Shown piece after piece: positions 43,530-51,490 of a stretch of 64,000 bases of DNA (within the stretch, counting starts at the first letter, position 1; every line of letters starts with the position of its first letter). Origin of the DNA: JAWXBR01 sp034440235. GTDB lineage: Bacteria; Bacteroidota; Ignavibacteria; Kapaibacteriales; Kapaibacteriaceae. A model generated the notes under the pieces. The model saw only the letters and a program-made list of their open reading frames with translations. It ran no database searches and was not told the origin of the DNA. Where the stretch lies: positions 17,447 to 81,446 of the forward strand of contig JAWXBR010000059.1 of the NCBI GenBank assembly GCA_034440235.1, written 5' to 3'. A program made the position numbers and the translations under genes.

Positions 43530-44981
43530 ATGCTTGAATTTGAATACGACGACGAAGCCGAAGAACCGAATCGCCAGGAATTGGACGAGACTCTCCGACG
43601 TTTTCGCGAAGCACATACGAGTGGTGACTGGCAGAACGGTATGCCTTCGGCAGAATCGCTGGAAACGATCGTACACTACTGTCTAGAAACGCAAAAATTC
43701 GAGGACGCCCTGACTTTCGCACGCATGTGGAAGGAACAGGTTCCGTACTCTGCAGATGCATGGCATAAGTATGGCATTGCTCTCGGCTCGCTCGGACGTT
43801 GGCCGGATGCACTGCGTGCGTATGAAAACGCACACACACTCGACCCAGTCGATGTCGAGCTAAGCGTCAACAAAGGCATCGCACACGAACAATTGGGTCA
43901 GCTTGCAGAAGCAAACGAACTCATCGAACACGCTCTTCGCATCGAACCCGACAATTCCGACGCTCTATTCACCAAGGCAATGATCCTTGAGAAGCGCGAA
44001 CAGTATGACGACGCCTTGCGTCTGTTTCAGTACTTGTCGCGTCAGGACCAATTTCAGCGCGACGCCCTGTTCGAAGTTGCATTCTGCTACGAAAGCAGTG
44101 AAAAACTCGACCTAGCAATCGAAACGTATGACAAGCTCCTCGAGATCGATCCGTTCGAAGCAAATGCATGGTTTAATCGCGGTGTGATTATGGGGCGCAA
44201 AGGGTCTCATCGTCAGGCTGTAGAATGCTACGAACTTGCGATTGCCGTGAAGTCCGATTTCGTAAATGCTTATTATAACCTTGGCAATGCTCACGCCGCA
44301 ACTGGACGTCTCGATGCTTCTATCGAAGCATATCGCGAGGCACATCGCCTCGATGCAACCGACGTTCAGATTGCACACAACCTTGCGACATCGCTCGAAG
44401 AACGTGGAACGTATGAAGAAGCAATAGAAATGTTTACAAAAGCATTGCTTTTAGATGCACGTCACGTGCCTTCGCTGTACGGACGTGGCACGTGCCACGA
44501 TGCATCAGAGCGTTATGCAAAGGCAATCGAAGATTACGATTCGGCTCTTGCTCTCGAACCCGAATACGCAGACCTATGGTATGCGAAAGCCGATGCTTAT
44601 TACAACATGGGTGATCTCGAGCAGGCACTAACCTGTTATAGAAAAACGTTAGCACTGCAACCGTCGGACGAAGAATGCTGGTTCGATTTCGGATCTACCC
44701 TGCTCGAAGCCGGCGAAGTGGTCGAAGCAATGAAGGCTTTTGGAGAAGTGCTGCGTTTGGACCCCGAGTCCGCCGACGGACTCTACTTCACCGCTAAGAC
44801 CCTTTGCGCCGCGGGCCAGCCCCTTGCCGCCGTGCCTTTTCTGACGAAAGCTTTCGAGCTCGACGCACAAAAACGTGAAGATTTTGACAATGAATTTCCG
44901 GCCGTTGCCGGCCCGCTGGGTATGGAATACCTGCGGAATGTATTAGAACACCACGGATTAGAACACCACGGAGAAGAATGA
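43530..44981 (+). CDS. Tetratricopeptide repeat protein
   Basis: A 483-residue cytoplasmic-type protein made of about twelve TPR units, with repeated patterns such as AWHKYGIALGSLGRWPDALRAYE, NAHAATGRLDASIEAYREAHRLDA and LWYAKADAYYNMGDLEQALTCYRK. No signal peptide. I placed the start at ATG 43530; the frame is open to 43458 but those residues are not repeat-like. It probably serves as a protein-interaction scaffold. The last codons contain a 15-bp in-frame duplication (LEHHG twice), and the stop overlaps the bacilliredoxin ATG as ATGA. Confidence 0.92.
   Translation: MLEFEYDDEAEEPNRQELDETLRRFREAHTSGDWQNGMPSAESLETIVHYCLETQKFEDALTFARMWKEQVPYSADAWHKYGIALGSLGRWPDALRAYENAHTLDPVDVELSVNKGIAHEQLGQLAEANELIEHALRIEPDNSDALFTKAMILEKREQYDDALRLFQYLSRQDQFQRDALFEVAFCYESSEKLDLAIETYDKLLEIDPFEANAWFNRGVIMGRKGSHRQAVECYELAIAVKSDFVNAYYNLGNAHAATGRLDASIEAYREAHRLDATDVQIAHNLATSLEERGTYEEAIEMFTKALLLDARHVPSLYGRGTCHDASERYAKAIEDYDSALALEPEYADLWYAKADAYYNMGDLEQALTCYRKTLALQPSDEECWFDFGSTLLEAGEVVEAMKAFGEVLRLDPESADGLYFTAKTLCAAGQPLAAVPFLTKAFELDAQKREDFDNEFPAVAGPLGMEYLRNVLEHHGLEHHGEE
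44943..44972. repeat. 15-bp tandem duplication at the TPR gene 3' end
   Basis: TTAGAACACCACGGA occurs twice head to tail, adding five codons (Leu-Glu-His-His-Gly) just before the C-terminus. The unit is a multiple of three, unlike most other 3'-end duplications in the window. Confidence 0.9.
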
Positions 44982-45409
44982 TGGCTTACGACCCGATGTT
45001 TGTAAAACCAATGCGCGAAGAACTCACCAGTCTCGGCATAAAAGAATTGTCAACGGCTGCCGATGTAGACGCGGCCATTAAAGAGCCCGGTACAACCATG
45101 GTAATTGTGAATTCTGTGTGCGGCTGTGCCGCAGGCGGGGCACGTCCAGGCGTTGCACTCGCCTTGAAACACGGCACGCTTCCAGACAACATGGTCACCG
45201 TCTTTGCTGGTCAGGACACCGAAGCCACCGAACGCATGCGCTCGTACTTCACTGGCATGCCACCGAGCTCACCATCCATCGCCATTGTTCGCGATGGCGA
45301 GCTCGTAGCATTCATGCCACGACATCACATCGAAGGCCGCACACCAGAAATGATCGCTTCTGCGCTCACTGCATCGTTCGACCAACTATGTGCACCGGCA
45401 TCTGCATAA
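44978..45409 (+). CDS. BrxA/BrxB-family bacilliredoxin
   Basis: A 143-residue thioredoxin-fold protein with the bacilliredoxin signature NSVCGCAAGGARPG (Cys-Gly-Cys, about residues 47-53) and the MPPSSPSIAIVRDGE segment. Bacilliredoxins remove bacillithiol from protein cysteines, so this protein probably works in redox repair. It is translationally coupled to the TPR gene (ATGA). A clear terminator follows at 45502-45526. Its last 85 bp overlap the convergent peptidase frame on the other strand. Confidence 0.93.
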   Translation: MMAYDPMFVKPMREELTSLGIKELSTAADVDAAIKEPGTTMVIVNSVCGCAAGGARPGVALALKHGTLPDNMVTVFAGQDTEATERMRSYFTGMPPSSPSIAIVRDGELVAFMPRHHIEGRTPEMIASALTASFDQLCAPASA

Positions 45410-46239
45410 TCCATTGCGATCTGAGTTTGCGACTCCTGCGCATTATTCACGGCCGGGAATCTCTCTATAACCGAATTCTTTAGAACTAACGTTCGATCTT
45501 CAACGGGGCCTTGAGCCCCGTTTTTTGTAGCTGCCCCGCGGCTTAGTAATGCAGACCAACGGTCGAGGTCGGCATCAGCAGCATCGATGTCAGGCATGAT
45601 GTCGCGTGTCATCCGACGAAACGCCGCCCCGTGGTCCATGTGCACCAGATGACATAGCTCATGCACGATGACTGCGCGTATACAGTGGTCGGGTGTCATC
45701 GCCAGCCTGTCATTCAGCGTTATGACCCCTGCACCTGTGCAACTCCCCCACCGCCGGTGCATGCTTCTGAACTTTAATCCGGAGTAGCGAAGACCGTGAA
45801 CGCCCATCAAAGGAAGGACGTTTTCGACGACTTCGGGGAAATAGGACTGGGCTATATTTCTATAAGCGTTACGTGCCTCATTCCGGGAGCGAAGCGAAGA
45901 GCTTCGCGTATCGACCGGAATCAGCCTTTCGAGCGTTTGCAGTTCCCCACGCAAATAATACTCGCCCACGCCCGGTAAAGGAAGCGACGTGCGTGCTTCG
46001 GCAGCGCGTTCGAGCCGAGATACGATCCAGGCAATACGTTCGGAAAGGAACGCTTCGATGGAGTTAAGAGGCATCCGAATCGGACTTCGCACAACAATGG
46101 CACCAGATACGCGCACTTCGACCGAAATTGTGCGTCTGCGCGACCTGTGTAAAGAATAACGGATGTTGTCGACTACCATAGCACGCGTGGAGATATTGCC
46201 AGTGCTGTTGTTGTTGTCAATTGATGAAGGTCGGTCCAC
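45325..46239 (-). CDS. YgjP-like metallopeptidase domain protein with abnormal C-terminal extension
   Basis: A 304-residue frame. The YgjP-type zinc metallopeptidase domain (about residues 22-235) has SVEVRVSGAIVVRSP, RWGSC and the active-site HELCHLVHMDHGAAF (HExxH plus third His). Beyond SALLSRG (about residue 236) the frame runs through the reverse complement of the bacilliredoxin terminator and 85 bp into that gene. These last 65 residues resemble no part of the family and are probably an accident of a lost stop codon. The start is ATG 46239 or the in-frame ATG 46179, which gives the more usual N-terminus. Confidence 0.82.
   Translation of the reverse strand: MDRPSSIDNNNSTGNISTRAMVVDNIRYSLHRSRRRTISVEVRVSGAIVVRSPIRMPLNSIEAFLSERIAWIVSRLERAAEARTSLPLPGVGEYYLRGELQTLERLIPVDTRSSSLRSRNEARNAYRNIAQSYFPEVVENVLPLMGVHGLRYSGLKFRSMHRRWGSCTGAGVITLNDRLAMTPDHCIRAVIVHELCHLVHMDHGAAFRRMTRDIMPDIDAADADLDRWSALLSRGAATKNGAQGPVEDRTLVLKNSVIERFPAVNNAQESQTQIAMDYADAGAHSWSNDAVSAEAIISGVRPSM
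45502..45526 (+). terminator. Rho-independent terminator of the bacilliredoxin gene
   Basis: ACGGGGC pairs with GCCCCGT around a five-base loop and is followed by six T. It lies within the 3' extension of the convergent peptidase gene. Confidence 0.9.
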
Positions 46240-46275
46240 GTAACTATTTGATCCGTCAGTTGTTAGTTAGGATGC

Positions 46276-46839
46276 ATGAAGCGGCTCATGAGCGAATATA
46301 GCGACAGCGAACTCTATGCTCTGATGCGTGCCGAGCACTCTGAAGACGCATTCGGCGAGTTGTATGCTAGGCTTTCGGCCAACGTTTTTGCGTACTGCAT
46401 GCGGGTGCTCGGGAGTTATGACCAGGCTCACGACATTTTCCAGGAGACGTTTCTGCGGCTCTACCAGAGCGCCGAACGGCATGCAGAGCTCGAGAACGTT
46501 CGCTCGTATACCCTTACGATCTGCCGCAACCTGTGTTTGAATGAGAAAAAACGGTCAGCAGCTGGTGCAGTGGAATTTGACGAGTTGCTGTACAATCCTG
46601 GCGTTACGCGCGAGGCCGACCGTTCGGAGATGATGCAGCTGATTACGATGGCGATGGAGTTACTTCCGCACGATATGCGTGAAGCCTTTGTGCTTCGAGA
46701 GTACGACGGACTCACGTATATCGAAATATCTGAAATGTTGAATATAAAATTGGATACGGTCAAAGTGCGCGTTTTTCGTGCCCGCCAAAAAATCAAAGAG
46801 ATTTTGGAACCGTACCTCAATGAATTGTCGAAGGATTAA
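46276..46839 (+). CDS. ECF-type RNA polymerase sigma factor
   Basis: A 187-residue sigma-70 family protein of the extracytoplasmic-function class. Region 2 is at about residues 25-90 (FGELYARLS, QAHDIFQETFLRLYQSAE, VRSYTLTICRNLCLNEKK). Region 4 is at about 130-180 (LLPHDMREAFVLREYDGLTYIEISEMLNI, then TVKVRVFRARQKIKEIL). No other domains are present. It lies 2 bp before a protein with anti-sigma-like features, the classic sigma/anti-sigma pair order. ATG 46276 is used; a second ATG follows four codons later. Confidence 0.95.
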   Translation: MKRLMSEYSDSELYALMRAEHSEDAFGELYARLSANVFAYCMRVLGSYDQAHDIFQETFLRLYQSAERHAELENVRSYTLTICRNLCLNEKKRSAAGAVEFDELLYNPGVTREADRSEMMQLITMAMELLPHDMREAFVLREYDGLTYIEISEMLNIKLDTVKVRVFRARQKIKEILEPYLNELSKD

Positions 46840-46841
46840 CA

Positions 46842-48233
46842 ATGGTACAACACAGCACCTGGATCAACGATCTGCTCGACGGCGAACTCAACACACACGA
46901 CGAACCCTCGTTGTTTGGAGAGCTCTCTGTGAACGCCGACTTGCGCACCGAATTCAAGCAGCAGCTTGCAATTCGCTCGGCAGTGCAGCACGATCGCATG
47001 GCATTAGTGCCACCAGCACATCTTACAAAAACCGTCTTCTCCGGACTCGGCTTTGCAGCTCCTATGGCAGGGGCTGCCGCTGGCACGGCAGGGGGCAGCG
47101 GCTTCATTGTTCCGTGGCTGATGAAACTCGGCCTTCCCATCCTCTCAGCAGCGGCTGCAGTAGGCGTAACAATGGCAGTGAGCTCATCACCCGACAACAT
47201 GCAATCGGCAAACACACGTCCGAATCAAACAACAAGTTCTAGTGAGACAGCAAGTTCGAATCAGACAGCAAGTTCGAATCAGACAGCAAGTTCGAATCAG
47301 ACAGCAAGTCCAAATCAGACATCAGAGAACAATTCGCCGTCGCAAAATCTTTCAGGCAGTGGCACAGATGCACAAGGTGCACGCACCGATTCGGAAATAC
47401 GCTCCACTGCTGATGTGCAAGCAGCCGAGGCTGCCGCTGAAGCATTGCGTCGCGAAAACCGTCGTCTGCGCGGTGCACTTGCGAATGCGCAGAACGAACT
47501 CGACGCGGCGAACGAGCCCCCTGTCGACCCTTCGCCAAATCCTGTAATGATACCGCCTGTGAAAAACGCGTCCATTTCGAAGACCAGCAATAGCCCAGTA
47601 ACTGCCGTTAACGACGATGCGCAATACGAACGTCCAGCGCCGATGGGAGTCTCGACGGTCGCACTTACGAACACCATGACCTTTGACAACACACGCGATT
47701 TGCAATCAATCGAGACGCAGATCATGCCCGCAACGATGGTGTACACTCCGTATCCGTCGTTTATGGTGCAGGTAAGGGGCTTTACAGCATCGTCGCTCAC
47801 TGATGTGAACGTACCCGACCAGGGGAATTGGTATCAGGATGTTGGGATTGCCTTTATTAACGAACTGTCTCCGAATCATGCAGTGGGCATCGAGCTGGGC
47901 AGTGAGTCGTTTGCACAAGTGTTTGAAGGTGGTCGTAACGGACAAACCATCCGTTACGAACAACGTCCGAACACCATGTGGTGGGGCGCATTATATCGCT
48001 ACTCATTTGGTTCATTAGGCAAGACTGCGTTCACACCTTTTGCACAGGCCCTGGCAGGTGGAACGCAGTACGGACCGCTCGGAAGGCTGACGGGAGGGAT
48101 ACAATACTCCCCGACTGGACCTCTGTCATTTATCCTTGGCTTCGAAGGCACGGTACTAGCGTACAAGTTTCAGGATCAGTGGTTTACATCTCCCAAACTC
48201 GGCATGACCTACGGAATGGCGGTGCGATTCTGA
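46842..48233 (+). CDS. Anti-sigma-like protein fused to an outer-membrane beta-barrel-like domain
   Basis: A 463-residue protein with an unusual plan. The first 80 residues (TWINDLLDGELNTHDEPSLFGELSVNADLRTEF) look like an anti-sigma or cytoplasmic regulatory segment, with no zinc motif. A transmembrane segment follows at about 85-110 (IVPWLMKLGLPILSAAAAVGVTMAV). A Ser/Asn/Gln/Thr linker with an 18-bp tandem repeat comes next, then a heptad-rich coiled coil (AAEAAAEALRRENRRLRGALANAQNELDAA), and finally about 170 residues of beta-strand-rich sequence ending in F (TYGMAVRF), as expected for a porin-like barrel. If read correctly it would span both membranes and link envelope state to the upstream sigma factor. 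The anti-sigma call is by position and shape, not by a firm family match. Confidence 0.62.
   Translation: MVQHSTWINDLLDGELNTHDEPSLFGELSVNADLRTEFKQQLAIRSAVQHDRMALVPPAHLTKTVFSGLGFAAPMAGAAAGTAGGSGFIVPWLMKLGLPILSAAAAVGVTMAVSSSPDNMQSANTRPNQTTSSSETASSNQTASSNQTASSNQTASPNQTSENNSPSQNLSGSGTDAQGARTDSEIRSTADVQAAEAAAEALRRENRRLRGALANAQNELDAANEPPVDPSPNPVMIPPVKNASISKTSNSPVTAVNDDAQYERPAPMGVSTVALTNTMTFDNTRDLQSIETQIMPATMVYTPYPSFMVQVRGFTASSLTDVNVPDQGNWYQDVGIAFINELSPNHAVGIELGSESFAQVFEGGRNGQTIRYEQRPNTMWWGALYRYSFGSLGKTAFTPFAQALAGGTQYGPLGRLTGGIQYSPTGPLSFILGFEGTVLAYKFQDQWFTSPKLGMTYGMAVRF
47233..47312. repeat. 18-bp tandem repeat, about four copies, in the anti-sigma/barrel gene
   Basis: Units of CAAGTTCGAATCAGACAG, the first and last diverged, encode Ser-Ser-Asn-Gln-Thr-Ala. 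They are in frame and form the flexible periplasmic linker, so its length may vary between strains. Confidence 0.9.
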
Positions 48234-48322
48234 TGCTCATAAACAAACCGCCCAGTGCGCTAACTACAGAGACACGTCACACACACCAAAAAGCACTTAA
48301 CCGCAGACACAACACGACGCAC

Positions 48323-48910
48323 ATGAAAACTCTTCAGAATTCTCCCTTTCTAGCACTTCTTATTTCTCCACTTCTGGCCTTGATGGTATCGTCGTGTACG
48401 TCGCCGTTGGACACCGACACGCCACGCAAGGTGACGCCTCTGACGCCTGCCGCGAAGGTTGCTCCGGTGAGCATCAATCCGACCTTTACAACCGCTACAG
48501 GAACGTTCAAATTCAAGGGAGGCCCGTCGATTCTTGTGGACACAACGGTGTCGCCAATGGCGTTCTGGCTCGACTTCAGCATGGAACACTTCCGTGATAC
48601 CTCTGCTGGAGCACCCGCACCAGTCCTTGTGGAGTTCAGAATTCGAGTCGACTCGTTCCCAAGTAGTGGGCTTGTTGAGTTGCTCAAGGGCAGTAGAGCC
48701 ACGATGTTTTCTAACATCAACGGAACCATTGAACAGGCCAGTGCTGACGATGTAGCGAATACGGTAGCAATGATCGTGGCCGAACACCCGCGTGTAGCGG
48801 GCGAGAAGCGTAAAGTCACGCTTACACTCTCCATGATTGCCAACAAGAACCTCTTCATTCCTGGGGTTCGGCAAGACCAGGTCTACGGCATCATCGATCT
48901 GGAGATCTAA
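48323..48910 (+). CDS. Lipoprotein of unknown function
   Basis: About 195 residues from ATG 48323; the frame is open far upstream but that part is within the preceding gene. The signal peptide FLALLISPLLALMVSSC ends in the lipobox VSSC. The mature part is beta-rich (FKFKGGPSILVDTT, AFWLDFSMEHF, VTLTLSMIANKNLFIPGV) without a known motif. It follows the sigma-factor pair by 90 bp and may belong to the same envelope-response set. No partner is evident. Confidence 0.6.
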   Translation: MKTLQNSPFLALLISPLLALMVSSCTSPLDTDTPRKVTPLTPAAKVAPVSINPTFTTATGTFKFKGGPSILVDTTVSPMAFWLDFSMEHFRDTSAGAPAPVLVEFRIRVDSFPSSGLVELLKGSRATMFSNINGTIEQASADDVANTVAMIVAEHPRVAGEKRKVTLTLSMIANKNLFIPGVRQDQVYGIIDLEI

Positions 48911-49051
48911 TTCAACACCTGGTCGTTTGGATACTGTGCTCGCCGTCTGGCCAGCATCGAAATTGAGGTGTAACGAAGCCCGCGATAGCGGTATTATGCC
49001 TTCGGTTACCCTAAGAATTCTTAATCTCATTGTCTCATTTGGAGGTTGTTT

Positions 49052-51361
49052 ATGCGAACGGCTAATTCTTTGACCCGTGCCTGGCTCGTCATTCTGACGC
49101 TGATCCTTGGCTCTACGGCGGTGTTTGCTGGTGCTCCCCACTCAGCAGTCGAATTCAACGCCGCAATTGGTGCGTCCCCAGCGGGCGATAAAATCGTTAC
49201 TCTTTATTGGTACATGGCGCAAGATGGCGACCTAGCTACTGGTTTTGATGTGTATATGGCGAAGGGCGAAACCGAAGACCCTGCAGCTTTCGAAAAAATT
49301 GGAACGGTAGAAGCTCGTGCAAATGAGCCACGCGCTAAGTACACGTTCAAGGTCGAAAACCTTGCGGCTGGTATTTACACATTCTATGTTGTTGCGTTTA
49401 ACGCCGATGGCACGAGCGATCGTACACGCATAAAGGTTGTAAACCTTAATGTGAACAATGGTGGCGATAAAATCGTAAAGTTTACTACCGAGCCACGTAA
49501 AGTTGGCGTAGTAGGCGCGGCGTATCGTTACGAAGCAAAAGCTACGTCGAATACCGATGGCACAATTAAGTACGAGTTGGTACATGGTCCAGACGGCATG
49601 ACAATCGATGCTGCTACTGGTCTTGTAACGTGGGAAACACCAAAAGGTGGCCGCTATGAAATTAAAATCAAGGCAAGTGTTGAAGTTGGTGGCGTAGTAA
49701 TAACTGGCTATCAGATGTACGTTCTTGAAATCAAGGGCGAAGTAGATCCTAAGCCAGAAGCTTGTGTGACAATCACTGGTAAAGTGACGTTGGACGGCAC
49801 AGACACCCCAGTTAAAAACGGTGTGGTAGTTGGCTGGCGCACCGGTGGCGATCCTACAAATGATAGGTACACACCTGTTGTTAAGGCAGAGCTACGCGAC
49901 GGTATGTACACTCTCCGTGTAACTGCTGGTACGTACAAGCTGCGCATCGAAGGTGCTGGCATTATCGCTGAATGGTATGCAGATGTAAACGAAATCGCCG
50001 ATGCAAAAACGATCGACGCTGTATGTGACCAAAATCAGGAAGTCAATTTCTCGGTTGCAGCACGTCCAGAAGTCAAGACATGGGTAGCAAGCGGACGTAT
50101 CACTGACGCTGCAACTGGTAACGGCCTCAAGGGAATTGTGAAGTTCTCTTCTCGTCTAAAAGAAGATGTGAACATCGAACACAACCTCTTGAATGTCCTT
50201 GCAGAAACAAATGCTGAAGGCTACTACGAAGTACGCCTTGCTGAAGGCATTCCATACGTAGCATTTGCACAATCTCTTGGCTCACCAAATACAATCTCGT
50301 TGTATCAAGGCGAATACTGGGAAGAAACAGGCGACGCAACAGCAGCAACGCTTATTAAGCTTGATGCAAACCAAGATGGTATCAACTTCACACTCGAACG
50401 TCGTCCAGACTACGACAATGGCTTCAGCGGTCGTCTGCTAAACCATGAGTCTAGCGCCGGTGTAAAAGGCAAGGTAACAGCTTACCTTTTGAAGAGCAAC
50501 GACCATAAAGAACTCGAACGCAAATGGTCAGCAACCGTAGAAACAGATGTAGAAGGCAACTATGCTTTCGAAAACCTGATCCCAGGTAACTACGTTGTTC
50601 TAGGCACACCGGGCGAGCGTCCACTGGTTCCAGGTTGGTACGTTACAGGCGCAGCTGCTTCTGCCAAATGGCAGGATGCAACACAGATTGAAGTAGCAGA
50701 AGTTATGATTACAATCGAGCACGACATTCGTCTACTTAAAATCAAAAAAGAACACGGTCGCGGTCGCATCCACGGATGGGTGTTTGACAAGCGCGGTGGT
50801 ATCGTCGCTCCAGTAGGTATTGTGAAGAGCAACGACCAAGTTCAAGAACTTGAGCAGAATGGCATCATTGGTGCTCTTATAGTTGCAACAGTGAACGGCG
50901 AAATCGTCGACTATGCATTCTCTGAAAACGACGGCATGTACGAACTCACAGCAATGGGTACTGGCGACGCAGTACTGAACGTTAACCGCTTCGACTTCGA
51001 TAACGCAACACTCAACGTAACGGTTGATGGCCTTGCAAGAATCGATCAGCAGCAATCGTTCGGACTCGATGCAGTTGTATCCGGTGTTGAAGTTCCAGTC
51101 GATCGCGTTGGCAAGGATATCGGACTCTATCCAAATCCTGCTACAAGCACAGCAGTTGTATCCTTCACCGCTACGACTGGTACTGCCATCGTAAAGGTTG
51201 TTGACATGCAAGGTGTTGTATTGTTCACAAACGTTATCGAAGTAAACGCTGGTCAAGCTTCTGCACAACTGAATCTCACATCACTGCCAGCTGGCATGGT
51301 TATGGTTCACGTAAGCAACGGCACAGCAGCGTTCGCCCTTCCACTTAGCATCATTCGCTAA
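49052..51361 (+). CDS. Large secreted protein with Fn3/Ig-like and carboxypeptidase-regulatory-like domains and T9SS sorting signal
   Basis: A 769-residue exported protein. ATG 49052 is preceded by GGAGG and followed by a signal peptide (AWLVILTLILGSTAVFAG). Residues about 25-120 resemble a fibronectin III-like module (VTLYWYMAQDGDLATGFDVYM ... TFYVVAFNADGTSDRT). A cadherin/Ig-like unit follows (GAAYRYEAKATS ... GLVTWETPKGGRYEIKIKA). Then come several carboxypeptidase-D-regulatory-like units (VTLDGTDTPVKNGVVVGW, GKVTAYLLKSNDHKELE, GNYAFENLIPGNYVVLGTPG). The last 80 residues (LYPNPATSTAVVSF ... LTSLPAGMVMVHVSNG ... ALPLSIIR) form a type A T9SS sorting domain. It is a surface or cell-envelope structural protein; the partner is unknown. 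A strong terminator follows. Confidence 0.85.
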   Translation: MRTANSLTRAWLVILTLILGSTAVFAGAPHSAVEFNAAIGASPAGDKIVTLYWYMAQDGDLATGFDVYMAKGETEDPAAFEKIGTVEARANEPRAKYTFKVENLAAGIYTFYVVAFNADGTSDRTRIKVVNLNVNNGGDKIVKFTTEPRKVGVVGAAYRYEAKATSNTDGTIKYELVHGPDGMTIDAATGLVTWETPKGGRYEIKIKASVEVGGVVITGYQMYVLEIKGEVDPKPEACVTITGKVTLDGTDTPVKNGVVVGWRTGGDPTNDRYTPVVKAELRDGMYTLRVTAGTYKLRIEGAGIIAEWYADVNEIADAKTIDAVCDQNQEVNFSVAARPEVKTWVASGRITDAATGNGLKGIVKFSSRLKEDVNIEHNLLNVLAETNAEGYYEVRLAEGIPYVAFAQSLGSPNTISLYQGEYWEETGDATAATLIKLDANQDGINFTLERRPDYDNGFSGRLLNHESSAGVKGKVTAYLLKSNDHKELERKWSATVETDVEGNYAFENLIPGNYVVLGTPGERPLVPGWYVTGAAASAKWQDATQIEVAEVMITIEHDIRLLKIKKEHGRGRIHGWVFDKRGGIVAPVGIVKSNDQVQELEQNGIIGALIVATVNGEIVDYAFSENDGMYELTAMGTGDAVLNVNRFDFDNATLNVTVDGLARIDQQQSFGLDAVVSGVEVPVDRVGKDIGLYPNPATSTAVVSFTATTGTAIVKVVDMQGVVLFTNVIEVNAGQASAQLNLTSLPAGMVMVHVSNGTAAFALPLSIIR

Positions 51362-51422
51362 GCCAACGCCTCATTCACTGAGGCAACGCTACTCGATTCT
51401 CGTGTAGCATCTATCGAATCCT

Positions 51423-51458
51423 AAAAAAGCCCGGAGCAAACGCTTCGGGCTTTTTTTG
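51423..51458 (+). terminator. Rho-independent terminator after the large secreted protein gene
   Basis: AAAAGCCCGGAGC pairs with GCTTCGGGCTTTT (one G-T pair) and is followed by seven T. It is flanked by A-runs, so it could also stop antisense transcription. Confidence 0.9.
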
Positions 51459-51490
51459 TCCCGCATTTCGTGGTGTTCGTATTTTGAAGA

